Source: Streptomyces violaceusniger (GTDB taxonomy: Bacteria; Actinomycetota; Actinomycetes; Streptomycetales; Streptomycetaceae). From it: DNA of 64,000 bases. The position numbers and the translations under genes were made by a program. The stretch is from NCBI GenBank assembly GCA_005405945.1, contig BJHW01000001.1, forward strand, positions 1,922,001-1,986,000, read 5' to 3'. Shown here piece by piece: positions 40,966 through 50,372 of the stretch (positions are counted from its first letter, which is position 1; every line of letters begins with the position of its first letter). A model generated the notes under the pieces. That model searched no databases. It was given only the letters and a program-made list of their open reading frames with translations, and was not told where the DNA came from.

Positions 40966-43333
40966 CGCCCGCCAAGGACGACCGGCTGGTCGGCAGGTCG
41001 GTGGCGCGCCGCGAGGATCCCCGGCTGCTGTCCGGACGTGGCCGTTTCGTCGACGACATCGAGCTGCCCGGGATGCTGCACGCGCAGTTCGTCCGCAGCA
41101 CGGTCGCTCACGGGACGATCACCGGGATCGATCTGACCCGGGTGCGTCAGGTCCCGGGTGTCGTCGCCGCGTTCACCGCCGCCGACCTGGAGCTGGGCGA
41201 CATCACCGCCCGGCTCGCCCGCCCGCTCTCGGAGTTCGTGCCGACCGCCATGCCCGTCCTCGCCCGCGACCGGGTCCGCTACGTCGGCGAGCCCGTCGCC
41301 GTGGTCATCGCCCGCGACCCCTACCTCGCCGAGGACGGCCTGGAGGCCGCCAAGGTGACGTACGCACCCCTGCCGCCCATCACCTGCGAGGAACAGGCCC
41401 TCGCCCCCGGCGCCCCGCGGGTGCATGCGGAGGCCGCCGGGAACACCCTGGTCGACGTCGGCCTGTTCGCCACCGAGGGCATCGACGAGATTTTCGACCG
41501 GGCTCCCTGCGTTGTCCATGTCGATGTGCGAACCGGTCGGCAGAACGCACTGCCGCTGGAGACGCGTGGCGCGGTGGCGCAGTGGGACGCCCGGGAGGAG
41601 CAGCTCGTCCTGCACACCTGCACCCAGACCCCGCATCAGGTGCGGACCGTGGCCTCCCGCTGCCTGCGACTGGACGAGCGCGCGGTGCGAGTGATCGTCC
41701 CGGACATGGGTGGCGGCTTCGGCCTCAAGTGCGTGGTCGGGCGCGAGGAGATCGCCACCGCGGCGGCCGCGCTGCGGCTCGGCCGGCCCGTCAAGTGGAT
41801 CGAGGACCGCAAGGACGCCCTGTCCGCCTCGTTCCTCGCCCGGGAACAGCACTACACCGCACGCGCCGCCTTCGACACCGACGGCCGGATCCTCGGCCTC
41901 GACGCGGACGTGGTGTGCGACATGGGTGCCTACTCCTGCTATCCGTTCACCGCCGGTATCGAGCCGCTGATGGCCTCCGCAGAGATGCCCGGCGTCTACA
42001 AGGTCCCCGCCTACCGGGTGCGCGGCCGGGCGATCACCACCAACAAGGCGCCCACCGCCCCCTACCGGGGCGTGAGCCGCCCGAGTTACGTGATGGCCAT
42101 GGAGCGGCTCATGGAGCGCGCCGCCCGCGAACTGCGCCTGGCCCCGGTGGAGATCCGGCGCCGCAACGTCATCACCGACTTCCCGTACACCGGCGTCAAC
42201 AACATCACCTACGACCCCGGCTCGTATCTGGAATCCCTCGACCTGTGCGAGCGGGCCGTGCGCGAGGCGGGCTGGTACGACCGGCAGGCCGAGGCCACGG
42301 CCGAGGGCCGGCACATCGGCATCGGATACAGCTGCTTCAGCGAGCGCACCGGCTACGGCTCCGCCGCCTTCGCCCAGCGCAAGATGGAGGTCGTGCCGGG
42401 GTTCGACCTCGCCGAGGTCCGCATGGACACCAGCGGCGCGGTCACCGTCACCACCGGCACCGTCAGCCACGGACAGAGCCATGAGACGACCATGGCGCAG
42501 ATCGTCGCCGATACGCTCGCCCTCGACCTCGCCAAGGTCAAGCTCCACCAGGGCGACACCGATCGCATCACCTACGGCTGGGGGACCTTCGCCAGCCGCT
42601 CGATCGCGGTCGGCGGCAGTGCCGTACGTCTGGCGGCGGGCAAGCTCGGCGACAAACTCCGCGCCATCGCCGCCGCCGAGTGGGGCATCCCCCGGAGGAC
42701 ACCGAACTGGACCGGGGCCGGGTCCGTCGGCGCGACGACCCGGATGTCGCACTCACCTACGAGCACCTGGCCGGCACCGCCTACCTCACATCCCATCTGC
42801 TGCCCAAGGACATCGAGCCGGGCCTCACCGCCACCGCCGTCTTCGACGTCCACAACGACGGCACCTTCTCCAATGCCACCCACGGGGTGGTGGTGGAGCT
42901 GCACGAGGGCACCGGGCAGGTGGAAGTCCTCGCCTACTTCTGCGTCGAGGACTGCGGTGTCGCCGTCAATCCGCAGGTGGTGGAGGGGCAGTGCCGGGGC
43001 GGCATCGCACAGGGCATCTCGGGGGCGCTCTTCGAGCAGATCACCTACGACGCCCAGGGCGAGCCGTCGGCCACCAGCTTCATGGACTACAAGGTGCCCA
43101 CCGCACAGGAGATCCCGGAGGTGGTGATCCACCACCTGGAGACCCCGTGCGCCTTCACCGCGACGGGAGCCAAAGGCGCCGGCGAGGGCGGCACCATCGG
43201 GGCCCCCGCCGCCGTGCTCAACGCCGTCAACGACGCACTGCGGCCCACCGGCGTCGAACTGGACCACACGCCCATCACACCGGAGACGGTCCACCGTGCC
43301 CTGACCCCCCGCACACCGGAGCAGACACCATGA
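40962..43333 (+). CDS. Nicotinate dehydrogenase molybdenum subunit (CoxL type), frameshifted
   Basis: About 790 aa, large subunit that binds the molybdopterin cofactor and hydroxylates the pyridine ring at C6 with water oxygen. SVARREDPRLLSGRGRFVDD starts the Ald_Xan_dh_C fold. MGGGFGLKCVVGREE, TAPYRGVSRPSYVMAMERLM and the C-terminal GAKGAGEGGTIGAPAAVLNAV (catalytic Glu) are family marks. The CO-dehydrogenase Cys loop (AYRCSFR) is absent, so it is not CODH. The shift is at about 42688-42696 (CATCCCCCGG). Assignment to nicotinate rests on the operon. Both ends overlap neighbours by ATGA. Confidence 0.86.
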
Positions 43334-43869
43334 ACGACACCACCGGCCTGGGCGACGACGTCCAGCTCATCACGCTCGACGTCAACGGCTCGCCCTACGA
43401 GGTGATCACGGCGCCGCGCCGCACCCTGGTGGACGTGCTCCGCCACGATCTGCGGCTGACCGGCACCCACGTCGGCTGCGAGCACGGGATCTGCGGCGCC
43501 TGCACCGTGCTCGTCGACGGGCTGCCGGTCCGGGCCTGTCTGATGTTCGCCGCCCAGGCGGAGGGCGCGCGGATCACCACCGTCGAATCCCTCGCCGACT
43601 CCCGCACCGGCGAGCTCAGCGATCTCCAGCGGGCCTTCACCGCCCACCACGGCCTCCAGTGCGGCTTCTGCACCCCCGGCTTCCTGATGCTGGCCCAGGG
43701 CTTCCTCGCGGAGCGGCCGGAGGCGGCCAAGGAGGAGATCCGGGAGGTCGTCGCCGCGAACCTGTGCCGGTGCACCGGCTACCAGACCATCGTCGAGGCG
43801 ATCGACGCCTGCGCGACCGCCCGGCGCTCTCAGCGGCCCGTGGGCGCCGAGGAGGACTCATGCGACTGA
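43330..43869 (+). CDS. Nicotinate dehydrogenase 2Fe-2S subunit (CoxS type)
   Basis: 179 aa. Plant-type ferredoxin cluster ligands are Cys50, Cys55, Cys58 and Cys70 (CEHGICGACTVLVDG). The second cluster uses Cys111, Cys114, Cys146 and Cys148 (QCGFCTPG, NLCRCTGYQ). Both are standard for small subunits of xanthine-dehydrogenase-type hydroxylases. It overlaps the Mo subunit by 4 bp and coxG by 10 bp. Confidence 0.93.
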   Translation: MNDTTGLGDDVQLITLDVNGSPYEVITAPRRTLVDVLRHDLRLTGTHVGCEHGICGACTVLVDGLPVRACLMFAAQAEGARITTVESLADSRTGELSDLQRAFTAHHGLQCGFCTPGFLMLAQGFLAERPEAAKEEIREVVAANLCRCTGYQTIVEAIDACATARRSQRPVGAEEDSCD

Positions 43870-44485
43870 TCCATACCGTTTCCGTCGAAGCCGCGCCCGA
43901 CGCGGTGTTCGCCCTGCTCAGCGACGTCCCAACAGTGGCGTCCTGTATGCCCGGCGCCGCTCTCGAAGGCCGTGACGGCGATGCCTGGCGCGGCGCGGTC
44001 ACGATCAAGGTCGGCCCGATCTCGGCCGCCTACGCCGGCACCGTGCGCTTCCTGGAGGTAGACGCCGAGAAGCGGAGGCTGCGTGTCCACGCCAGCGGCG
44101 CCGACACCCACGGCAGCGGCGACGCCGAGGCCGAGGTTTCCCTGGAGGTCGTCCCGGATCAGGACGGTGCCCAGCTCAACCTCTCCACCGACCTGGTGAT
44201 CCGGGGCAAGATCGCCCAGTTCGGCAAGGGAGCCATCGGGGCCGTATCCGACAAGATTCTCCAGCAGTTCGCCCAGAACCTCGGCAACCTCCTCCGGCAG
44301 GGCGGCGTGGAAGCCTCCCCGCCTCCGGCGCGGCGCCCGCCGCGTCCACCCCCGCGGCCGGGGCACCCGGTGAGCTCGACGCAATGGTGCTGATCGCGGG
44401 CCCGCTGCTGAAGAAGTACGGCCCGGTCGCGGCCGCGTTCCTGCTCGGGTTCGTTCCGGGCTGGCTGCTGGGGAGGCGCCGATGA
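43860..44485 (+). CDS. coxG: CoxG family protein with C-terminal membrane anchor, frameshifted
   Basis: About 208 aa. SRPBCC/CoxG domain: RLIHTVSVEAAPDAVFALLSDV, CMPGAALEG, GTVRFLEVDAEKRRLRVHA, GKIAQFGKGAIGAVSDKI. After a Pro/Ala linker, the alternate frame gives LLKKYGPVAAAFLLGFVPGW and ends GRRR, a single membrane helix. The shift is at 44320-44340 in a Pro/Ala-rich, GC-only stretch. In Mo-CO dehydrogenases CoxG ties the enzyme to the membrane and the quinone pool; the same role for the nicotinate enzyme is inferred. The stop overlaps nicF (ATGA). Confidence 0.83.
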
Positions 44486-45187
44486 GCGGCGGACTGTACG
44501 GCGTCGCCACCCACCACACCTACCAGCGGGCCGGCTTCGGTGCCGCGGTGCGGCGCGGCAGCCGTCCGGCGATCGTCGTGGTGGACCTGACCCGGGGTTT
44601 CACCGAGGAGTCGTACCCTTCCGGTGCCGACCTCTCCGAGGTCGTGGCCGCCACCGCGCGCCTGATCGAGGCGGCCCGGCCGGTGGATGTGCCGGTGATC
44701 TTCACCGCGATCGCGTACACCGAGGCCGAGGCGTCCGGTGACGCGGTCCCCTGGCTGCGCAAGGCTCCCGGCCTGCGCACCTTGGTCGAGGGCAGTGACG
44801 CCGTGGCCATCGACCCACGGCTGCCCATGCGGCCGGGACACGATCCGCTGGTGGTGAAGAAGGGCGCCTCGGCCTTCTTCGGCACGAGTCTCGCCGCCAC
44901 CCTGACCGGTCTGGGCCGCGACACCGTGGTGGTGTGCGGCGCCACCACGAGCGGCTGTGTGCGGGCCACCGTGGTCGACGCCGTCCAGTCGGGCTTCCCG
45001 GTGCTGGTGCCCCGTGCCTGCGTGGGCGACCGGGCCGAGGGGCCGGCGGACGCGGCGCTCTTCGACATCCAGGCCAAGTACGGCGACGTCGTCACCTTCG
45101 AGGACGCCGTCGGCTACATCGGCTCCGTTCCCGCCCCGGCGGCTCCTGACGCGGCCGGGCGTTCCCCCGACGAGGAGACAGCACATG
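44482..45187 (+). CDS. nicF: Maleamate amidohydrolase (isochorismatase family)
   Basis: Converts maleamate to maleate and ammonia. Cysteine hydrolase fold with the triad Asp35 (VVVDLTRGF), Lys127 (VVKKGASAF) and Cys159 (CGATTSGCVRATVVDA). SAFFGTSL and the cis-peptide region GATTSG are present. The domain ends near Asp-Ala-Val-Gly-Tyr-Ile at about 45120. The frame has no stop there: it stays open through nicD to 46035, so an indel between 45120 and 45190 is likely. The end given here is therefore approximate; nicD starts at 45185. ATG 44482 overlaps the coxG stop. Confidence 0.83.
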
Positions 45188-46035
45188 ACACGGCGTTCGG
45201 TCCTGCAGAGCGCGCTCGCCGATCTGGCCGAGGTGCCGGCCACGAGCCGGTGGGTGCGCTCCGGGGACGTACGGCTGCACGCCCTGGACTACGGCGGCGG
45301 TCTGCCGGCGCTGGTCGTCCTGCCCGGTATCACCAGCCCCGCGGTCACCATGGACTTCGTGGCACGCGAACTGACCGACCTGGTCAGGCCGGTGGTGCTG
45401 GACGTACGCGGCCGGGGTCTTTCGGACGAGGGCGAGGGCTACGGGCTGGAGGAGTACGCCGAGGACACCGAAGCCCTCATCACCCACCTCGGCCTCGACC
45501 GTCCGCTGCTCCTCGGTCACTCCATGGGCGCGCGGATCGCGGCGGCCGTCGCGGTGCGTGCCAAGGTGCCCCTGCGCGGCACCGTGCTGGCCGATCCGCC
45601 GATGAGCGGCCCGGACCGCGGGCCCTACCCCACCCCCGGGAGGTGTTCCTGCGGCAGCTTTCCGAGGCCCGGCGCGGAACGGACGCCGACGAGGTGGCCG
45701 CCTCGTGGCCCACCTGGCCGCGGCGGGAACAGGAGCTGCGGGCCCGCTGGCTGTCCAGCTGCGCCGAGGAGGCCATCGTGGCCACGCACCACGGCTTCGA
45801 GCACGAGGACTTCTTCGACTGGTGGCCCCGGGTGCCCGGACCGGCCCACCTGCTCTACGGAGCCGACAGTCCCGTCGTGACGGCGGAAGGGGCGCGGGAG
45901 GCCGCCGGGAGCAATCCACCGGCGCCGCTGCACCGGATCCCCGGCGCCGGTCACATGATCTTCTGGGACGCCCCGGCCATCGCCACCGCGACGCTCCGCG
46001 ACGCGCTGCGGACCATCCTCGCCCCGGCCGCCTGA
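45185..46035 (+). CDS. nicD: N-formylmaleamate deformylase (alpha/beta hydrolase), frameshifted
   Basis: About 283 aa. Hydrolyses N-formylmaleamate to maleamate and formate. Alpha/beta hydrolase: ALVVLPGITSPAVTMDF, DVRGRGLSDEG, nucleophile Ser113 in GHSMGARIAAAV, and the final GAGHMIFWDAP with the catalytic His. The frame shifts at about 45638-45648 (CCCACCCCCGGGAGG); the rest is in the frame shared with the open nicF reading frame. ATG 45185 follows GAGGAGA. Confidence 0.84.
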
Positions 46036-46071
46036 CCGGTGTCCGCTGCCCCGTTTCGGAGGACCGACCCC

Positions 46072-46908
46072 ATGGCAGACCATCACATCGGGCTGATCGT
46101 GCCCAGCTCCAACCTGACGATGGAGACCGAGCTTCCCCGGATGCTCAACGCGCGGGAGTCCATCGCGCCGGGCGACCGCTTCGTCTTCCACACCAGCCGG
46201 ATGCGGATGAAGCACGTCACCCCGGACCAGCTGCGCACCATGAACGCGCAGACCGAGCGGGCCGCCCTCGAACTGGCCGACGCGCGGCCCGACGTCGTCG
46301 CCACCGCCTGCCTGGTCGCCATCATGGCGCAGGGGCCGGGTCACCACTGTGTGGCGGAGGCCGACATCAGCTCCGCGCTGCGGGCCGAGGGCTCCCGGGC
46401 TCCCGTGGTCTCCAGCGCGGGCGCCCTGCTCAGCGGCGTCGAGGTGGTCGGCGCCCGCCGGGTCGCGATCATCACGCCGTATATGAAGGAGCTCACCGCC
46501 AAGGTGGTCGACTACATCGAGGACGCCGGGATCGAGGTGGTCGACGCGCTCAGCCTCGAGGTTCCGGACAACCTGGCGGTGGCCCGTCTGGACCCCGCCG
46601 ATCTGCGTGAACACTGGCGCCGCCTGAACCTGGGCAGGGCCGACGCGCTGGTGCTGTCGGCCTGCGTGCAGATGCCGTCGCTGGCGTCGATCCAGCCCGT
46701 CGAGGACGAGGCGGGGCTGCCCGTACTGTCGGCGGCCACCTCCACCGCGTTCCGCATCCTGACGGAGCTCGGGCTGCCGCCCGTCGTGCCCGGCGCCGGG
46801 AGCCTGCTCGGCGGCCAGGTCTCCCGCACTGCCGGGAGCGGCGCCGGAACGACGGCCGGTCGGAGCTCCGGCGGTACGGGACCGGTCCACCTCGGTACCG
46901 GTCGGTGA
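46072..46908 (+). CDS. nicE: Maleate cis-trans isomerase
   Basis: 278 aa, Asp/Glu racemase superfamily. Converts maleate to fumarate, which enters the TCA cycle. The two active-site cysteines are Cys80 (ATACLVAIMAQG) and Cys198 (LSACVQMPS), positions identical to those known for maleate isomerase. The start MADHHIGLIVPSSNLTMETE is typical, with GGAGG 10 bp upstream of ATG 46072. The last 30 residues are a Gly/Ser/Thr-rich tail outside the family norm. Confidence 0.9.
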   Translation: MADHHIGLIVPSSNLTMETELPRMLNARESIAPGDRFVFHTSRMRMKHVTPDQLRTMNAQTERAALELADARPDVVATACLVAIMAQGPGHHCVAEADISSALRAEGSRAPVVSSAGALLSGVEVVGARRVAIITPYMKELTAKVVDYIEDAGIEVVDALSLEVPDNLAVARLDPADLREHWRRLNLGRADALVLSACVQMPSLASIQPVEDEAGLPVLSAATSTAFRILTELGLPPVVPGAGSLLGGQVSRTAGSGAGTTAGRSSGGTGPVHLGTGR

Positions 46909-46989
46909 GCCCGCGGCCGGGGCCGGAGGGTGCGCCGGCGCCCGCCCCGCTGTCCTCCGGCGTCAACCGTGCGTGCTTAAGTAGGTTCC

Positions 46990-47469
46990 ATGACTGATCC
47001 CACCCCGTCCGCCCCAACTGGGCCGGAGGCTCCCACTGCCCTGACGGCCGCGCCCGGCTATCAGGTCCGCCGTCTCTACCAGGCGTATCTCGCCGTGTGG
47101 GCACGGGAGGTGGACCCGGTCCTCACCGGCCCCCAGTTCGCGGTGCTGCAGACAGTGGAGGCCCATCCCGGCCAGGATCAGCGTTCCATGGCCGCCGCCG
47201 TCGCCCTGGACACCTCCACCATGGCCGATGTGGCTCGCCGGCTGGAGAACCGTGGTCTGCTCGCCCGGCGAACCGCGGCCGCCGACGGCCGTCGCAAACT
47301 GCTCTACCTGACCGACGCGGGCCAAGAGGCCCTTCGGGAGGCGAACCACCGGGCGCGCAGGCTCGACACGATCCTCCTGGACTCCTTCGACGAGGCGGAA
47401 CGCGAACGGTTCGTCGTCAACCTGAAGGCGCTCGCCGACCGCTGGGAGGAGCTGGCGGAGGCGGCATAG
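46990..47469 (+). CDS. MarR family regulator, probable nic operon repressor
   Basis: 159 aa. Winged helix: YLAVWAREVDPVLTGPQFAVLQTV, RSMAAAVALDTSTMADVARRLENRGLLARR, ADGRRKLLYLTDAGQEAL. In Pseudomonas the MarR protein NicR represses the nic genes and responds to 6-hydroxynicotinate; position at the end of this operon suggests the same. The 81-bp gap before it contains CTTAAGTA close to the ATG, possibly a -10 box of its own promoter with little or no leader. Confidence 0.82.
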   Translation: MTDPTPSAPTGPEAPTALTAAPGYQVRRLYQAYLAVWAREVDPVLTGPQFAVLQTVEAHPGQDQRSMAAAVALDTSTMADVARRLENRGLLARRTAAADGRRKLLYLTDAGQEALREANHRARRLDTILLDSFDEAERERFVVNLKALADRWEELAEAA

Positions 47470-47534
47470 CCGCCTGAAGTCCGCCCGGGGCCACGCACCC
47501 GTGGCCGCCCGGCCGCCGGAAGGACCCTGGGCCT

Positions 47535-47999
47535 TCAGTCCTCGACGGCGCCCTCCAGGACCAGCGTCAGCCGCAGGATGGCCGCCCGCACCCCGTCGCC
47601 GTACGGATCCTCGCCGAGCGCACCGGCGGCCTCGCGCGCCAGCGCCAGCTGGCCCCGGGCCGCCTCCTCCTGCCCCAGCTTCAGATGGCCCGCGGCCACG
47701 TTGAGGTGGAGGGAGGGCAGGAACGCCCGTGGCGCCGGCGCCCCGGTGAGCGCGTCGGCGGCGGCGAGCGCCCGCAGGTCCCAGATCAGCTCGTCGAGCG
47801 GGTCGTCCTGGGTGTCGGCCAGATAGTGGGCGAGGGCGCAGCGGTGGAAGGGGGCGCCGTCCCGTTCGATCTCCCGCCACAGCGCGGCGAGGCGATTGCG
47901 CGCCTCCTCCCGGTCGCCGCCCCGGTGCAGCATGACCGCCTGCCCGATCCGGGTCAGTACGGCATCGCCCTCCGGCGTCTGCCGCCGCGCTTCCGCCAT
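47535..47999 (-). CDS. TPR-like hypothetical protein
   Basis: 154 aa, helical, with TPR-style repeats (LTRIGQAVMLHRGGDREEARNRLAALW, LNVAAGHLKLGQEEAARGQLALAREAA). Similar short proteins in Streptomyces are annotated as tetratricopeptide or hypothetical proteins. ATG 47999 has GGGAGG upstream. It lies 27 bp after the WYL regulator on the same strand and may be cotranscribed. Role unknown. Confidence 0.78.
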   Translation of the reverse strand: MAEARRQTPEGDAVLTRIGQAVMLHRGGDREEARNRLAALWREIERDGAPFHRCALAHYLADTQDDPLDELIWDLRALAAADALTGAPAPRAFLPSLHLNVAAGHLKLGQEEAARGQLALAREAAGALGEDPYGDGVRAAILRLTLVLEGAVED

Positions 48000-48026
48000 C
48001 GCCGCCTCCCGTGTTTCGACACGACG

Positions 48027-49054
48027 CTAGCCCTTCGCGCCCACGCCGCTCGGCGTGTCGTGGCGCGGCGGGGCCGTAGAGGGCGCGCCGTAGCGGCGGG
48101 CCAGTTCGGCGACGGCGCGGGCGACGGCCGACCGCAGCTCGGGCGGGCCCAGCACCTCGGCGTCGGTGCCCAGCCGCAGCATGTCGTGGACCGCGACCGG
48201 CAGCGACTCCACGGGGAGGACGACACGCCGTCGCCCCTCGTCGTCGGGCGGGCCCGCCGCGGCCGCCGCCTCCGCGCCCACCGCCCCGAACTGCATCGGG
48301 AGCAGCTTCACCCCGCGCTCGGAGAGCAGGAGTTCGGCCTCGCCCTGGAAGCGCATGGACTCCAGCCGGCGGGACGACTCCGCCCAGGAGGCGGCGAGGT
48401 CGAATCCGGCGGGCCGCTCGAAGACCTCCTCCAGCAGTTCGGCGTCGAGGATCCGCGCCACCCGGTAGCTGCGCACGGAAATCCCGACCCGCGCCACCAG
48501 ATACCAGATGCCGCCCTTGAGGACGAGGCCCAGCGGGCACAGCTCGCGTCGCACCTCGCCGCGCCAGCGGCGGTAGTGCACCCGCAGGACGCGCCGCTCC
48601 CATACGGCCTCGGCGGCCGCCGCCAGATGGGGCACCGGCTCGGCGTCCCGGAACCAGCCCGGCGCGTCGAGGTGGAAGCGCTCCTGGATGCGCCGGGACC
48701 GCTCCCCCAGCTCGGCCGGGAGCGCGGCCCGCAGCTTGAGCTGGGCCGTGGTGAGGTCGGCGCCCAGGCCCAGCTCGGCGGCCGGGCCCGGCATCCCGGC
48801 GAGGTAGAGCGAGTCGGCCTCGTCGCCGGTGAGCCCGGTCAGCCGGGTGCGGTAGCCGTCGAGCAGCCGAAAGCCCCCGGCCGGCCCCGGTCGGCGTACA
48901 CCGGTACCCCGGACGCGCTCAGCGCCTCCACATCGCGGTAGACGGTGCGCACCGAGACCTCCAGCTCGGCGGCGAGCTCGGGCGCGGTCATCCGGCCCCG
49001 GTTCTGCAGCAGCAGGAGCAGTGAGAGAAGGCGGTCGGCGCGCATGCGGTCCAT
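48027..49054 (-). CDS. WYL-domain (YafY-type) transcriptional regulator, frameshifted
   Basis: N-terminal [51 protein letters not shown]. Next frame: [20 protein letters not shown], then the WYL region ([34 protein letters not shown]) and C-terminal domain. The shift is near 48880-48890 (CCCCGGCCGGCCCCGG). Intact length is about 340 aa. ATG 49054 or 49045 could be used; the start sits 4-13 bp from a 17-bp-arm palindrome, so the regulator probably represses itself and the divergent DUF3224 gene. Confidence 0.87.
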
Positions 49055-49057
49055 TGT

Positions 49058-49096
49058 GGCCGCCGTACCTGACAGAAGATGTCAGGTACGGCGGCC
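49058..49096. promoter_or_regulatory. 39-bp perfect palindrome, WYL regulator operator
   Basis: Left arm GGCCGCCGTACCTGACA (49058-49074), 5-bp centre GAAGA, right arm its exact complement (49080-49096). The inner core TGACA-N5-TGTCA resembles known operator forms for YafY-type regulators. It sits between divergent promoters, so an operator is far more likely than a terminator. Confidence 0.8.
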
Positions 49097-49141
49097 AGAG
49101 TGGTTCCCGCAGCCGATCCCGGCCCCGGAAAGGACCCACCA

Positions 49142-49546
49142 ATGACCACGCACACCACCGGCCACTTCACCTACGCCGACTGGCAGGAGACCGCCCTCGA
49201 GGAGGCCGAGGGCGGTGCCAAGCTGGCCCGGGCGGTGGTGACGAACGCCTTCTCGGGCGGTATCGAGGCACCGCGGACCAGCTGTCAGTACGCCATCACC
49301 TATCTGTCCGACAAGACCGGCGTCTGCTGCGGCTACGAGCTGCTGACCGGCACCCTGGACGGGCGCGCGGGCAGCTTCGTGGTGGTGCAGCACGGCAGCT
49401 GGGGCGAGGACGCCACCGTCCACTGCGCCTTCGAGGTGGTGCCCGGATCCGGCACCGGCGAGCTGACCGGGCTCACCGGATCGGGCACCTTCTCCGCCGT
49501 CCAGGGGGAGTCCGAGATCCCCTACAGCTTCGACTACGCGCTCTAG
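49142..49546 (+). CDS. DUF3224 domain protein
   Basis: 134 aa small beta-barrel-like protein: GHFTYADWQETALEEAEGGAKLARA, GSFVVVQHGSWGEDATVHCAFEVVPGSGTGEL, TGSGTFSAVQGESEIPYSFDY match DUF3224 throughout. Function not known; related to the allene-oxide-cyclase-like barrel folds. ATG 49142 has AAAGGA 10 bp upstream. The palindrome 46 bp upstream places it under the WYL regulator, a gene pair common in Actinobacteria. Confidence 0.88.
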   Translation: MTTHTTGHFTYADWQETALEEAEGGAKLARAVVTNAFSGGIEAPRTSCQYAITYLSDKTGVCCGYELLTGTLDGRAGSFVVVQHGSWGEDATVHCAFEVVPGSGTGELTGLTGSGTFSAVQGESEIPYSFDYAL

Positions 49547-49552
49547 CCCCGG

Positions 49553-50233
49553 TCAGGCGCCGAGGTCCGGGATCCGCCAGTCGATCGGGGTGTGGCCCTG
49601 GGCCTTGACCGCCTCGTCGATCTGGGTGAAGGGGCGCGAACCGAAGAACTTCTTCGCGGACAGCGGGGACGGGTGCGCCCCCTTCACCACCGCGTGCCGC
49701 GACGCGTCGATGAGCGGCAGCTTCTTCTGTGCGTAGTTCCCCCAGAGCACGAAGACGGCCGGATCGGGGCGCGAGGCCACCGCGCGGATCACCGCGTCGG
49801 TGAACTTCTCCCACCCCTTGCTCTTGTGGGAGTTGGCCTCGCCGCCCCGGACCGTCAGCACCGCGTTGAGCAGCAGCACACCCTGCTCGGCCCAGGGCAT
49901 CAGATAGCCGTTGTCGGGCACCGGGTGGCCGAGCTCCTCCTTCATCTCCTTGAAGATGTTCCGCAGCGACGGCGGGGTTTTGACGCCCGGCCGCACCGAG
50001 AAGCACAGACCGTGGCCCTGGCCCTCGCCGTGGTACGGGTCCTGCCCGAGGACGAGCACCTTCACCTGGTCGAACGGCGTGGCCTCCAGGGCGGCGAACA
50101 CCTCCTCGCGCGGCGGGTACACCGGCCCCTTGGCCCGCTCCTCCTCGACGAACTCGGTGAGCTCCTTGAAATAGGGCTTCTCCAGCTCCTCGCCGAGGAC
50201 CCCGCGCCAGGACTCGGGCAGCACATAGGGCAC
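49553..50233 (-). CDS. ung: Uracil-DNA glycosylase, family 1
   Basis: 226 aa. Removes uracil from DNA. Water-activating motif GQDPYH (Asp65, His68), FSVRPGVKTPPSLRNIFKEM, LLLNAVLTVRGGEANSH and the minor-groove loop HPSPLS are intact. GTG 50233 has GGAGG 10 bp upstream and begins PYVLPESWRGVLGEEL. Monocistronic by layout. Confidence 0.96.
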   Translation of the reverse strand: MPYVLPESWRGVLGEELEKPYFKELTEFVEEERAKGPVYPPREEVFAALEATPFDQVKVLVLGQDPYHGEGQGHGLCFSVRPGVKTPPSLRNIFKEMKEELGHPVPDNGYLMPWAEQGVLLLNAVLTVRGGEANSHKSKGWEKFTDAVIRAVASRPDPAVFVLWGNYAQKKLPLIDASRHAVVKGAHPSPLSAKKFFGSRPFTQIDEAVKAQGHTPIDWRIPDLGA

Positions 50234-50372
50234 GTCTTCAACCTCCGGTCGGTGTTTCCGTCTTACGGGCACAGAACCTACCGGCGGCCGCTGACAACGC
50301 CCCACACGCTCCCGGGGCCACCGGGCGGCGCGGGCCGGACCGGGGCGGCGCGGGGCCGGACCTGGCGCCGGT

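Noticed and set aside
40962-43869. Carbon monoxide dehydrogenase (coxMLS plus coxG)
   Set aside because: The large subunit lacks the AYRCSFR active-site loop and is embedded among nic genes.
49058-49096. Rho-independent terminator
   Set aside because: It lies between divergent starts, not after a gene end.
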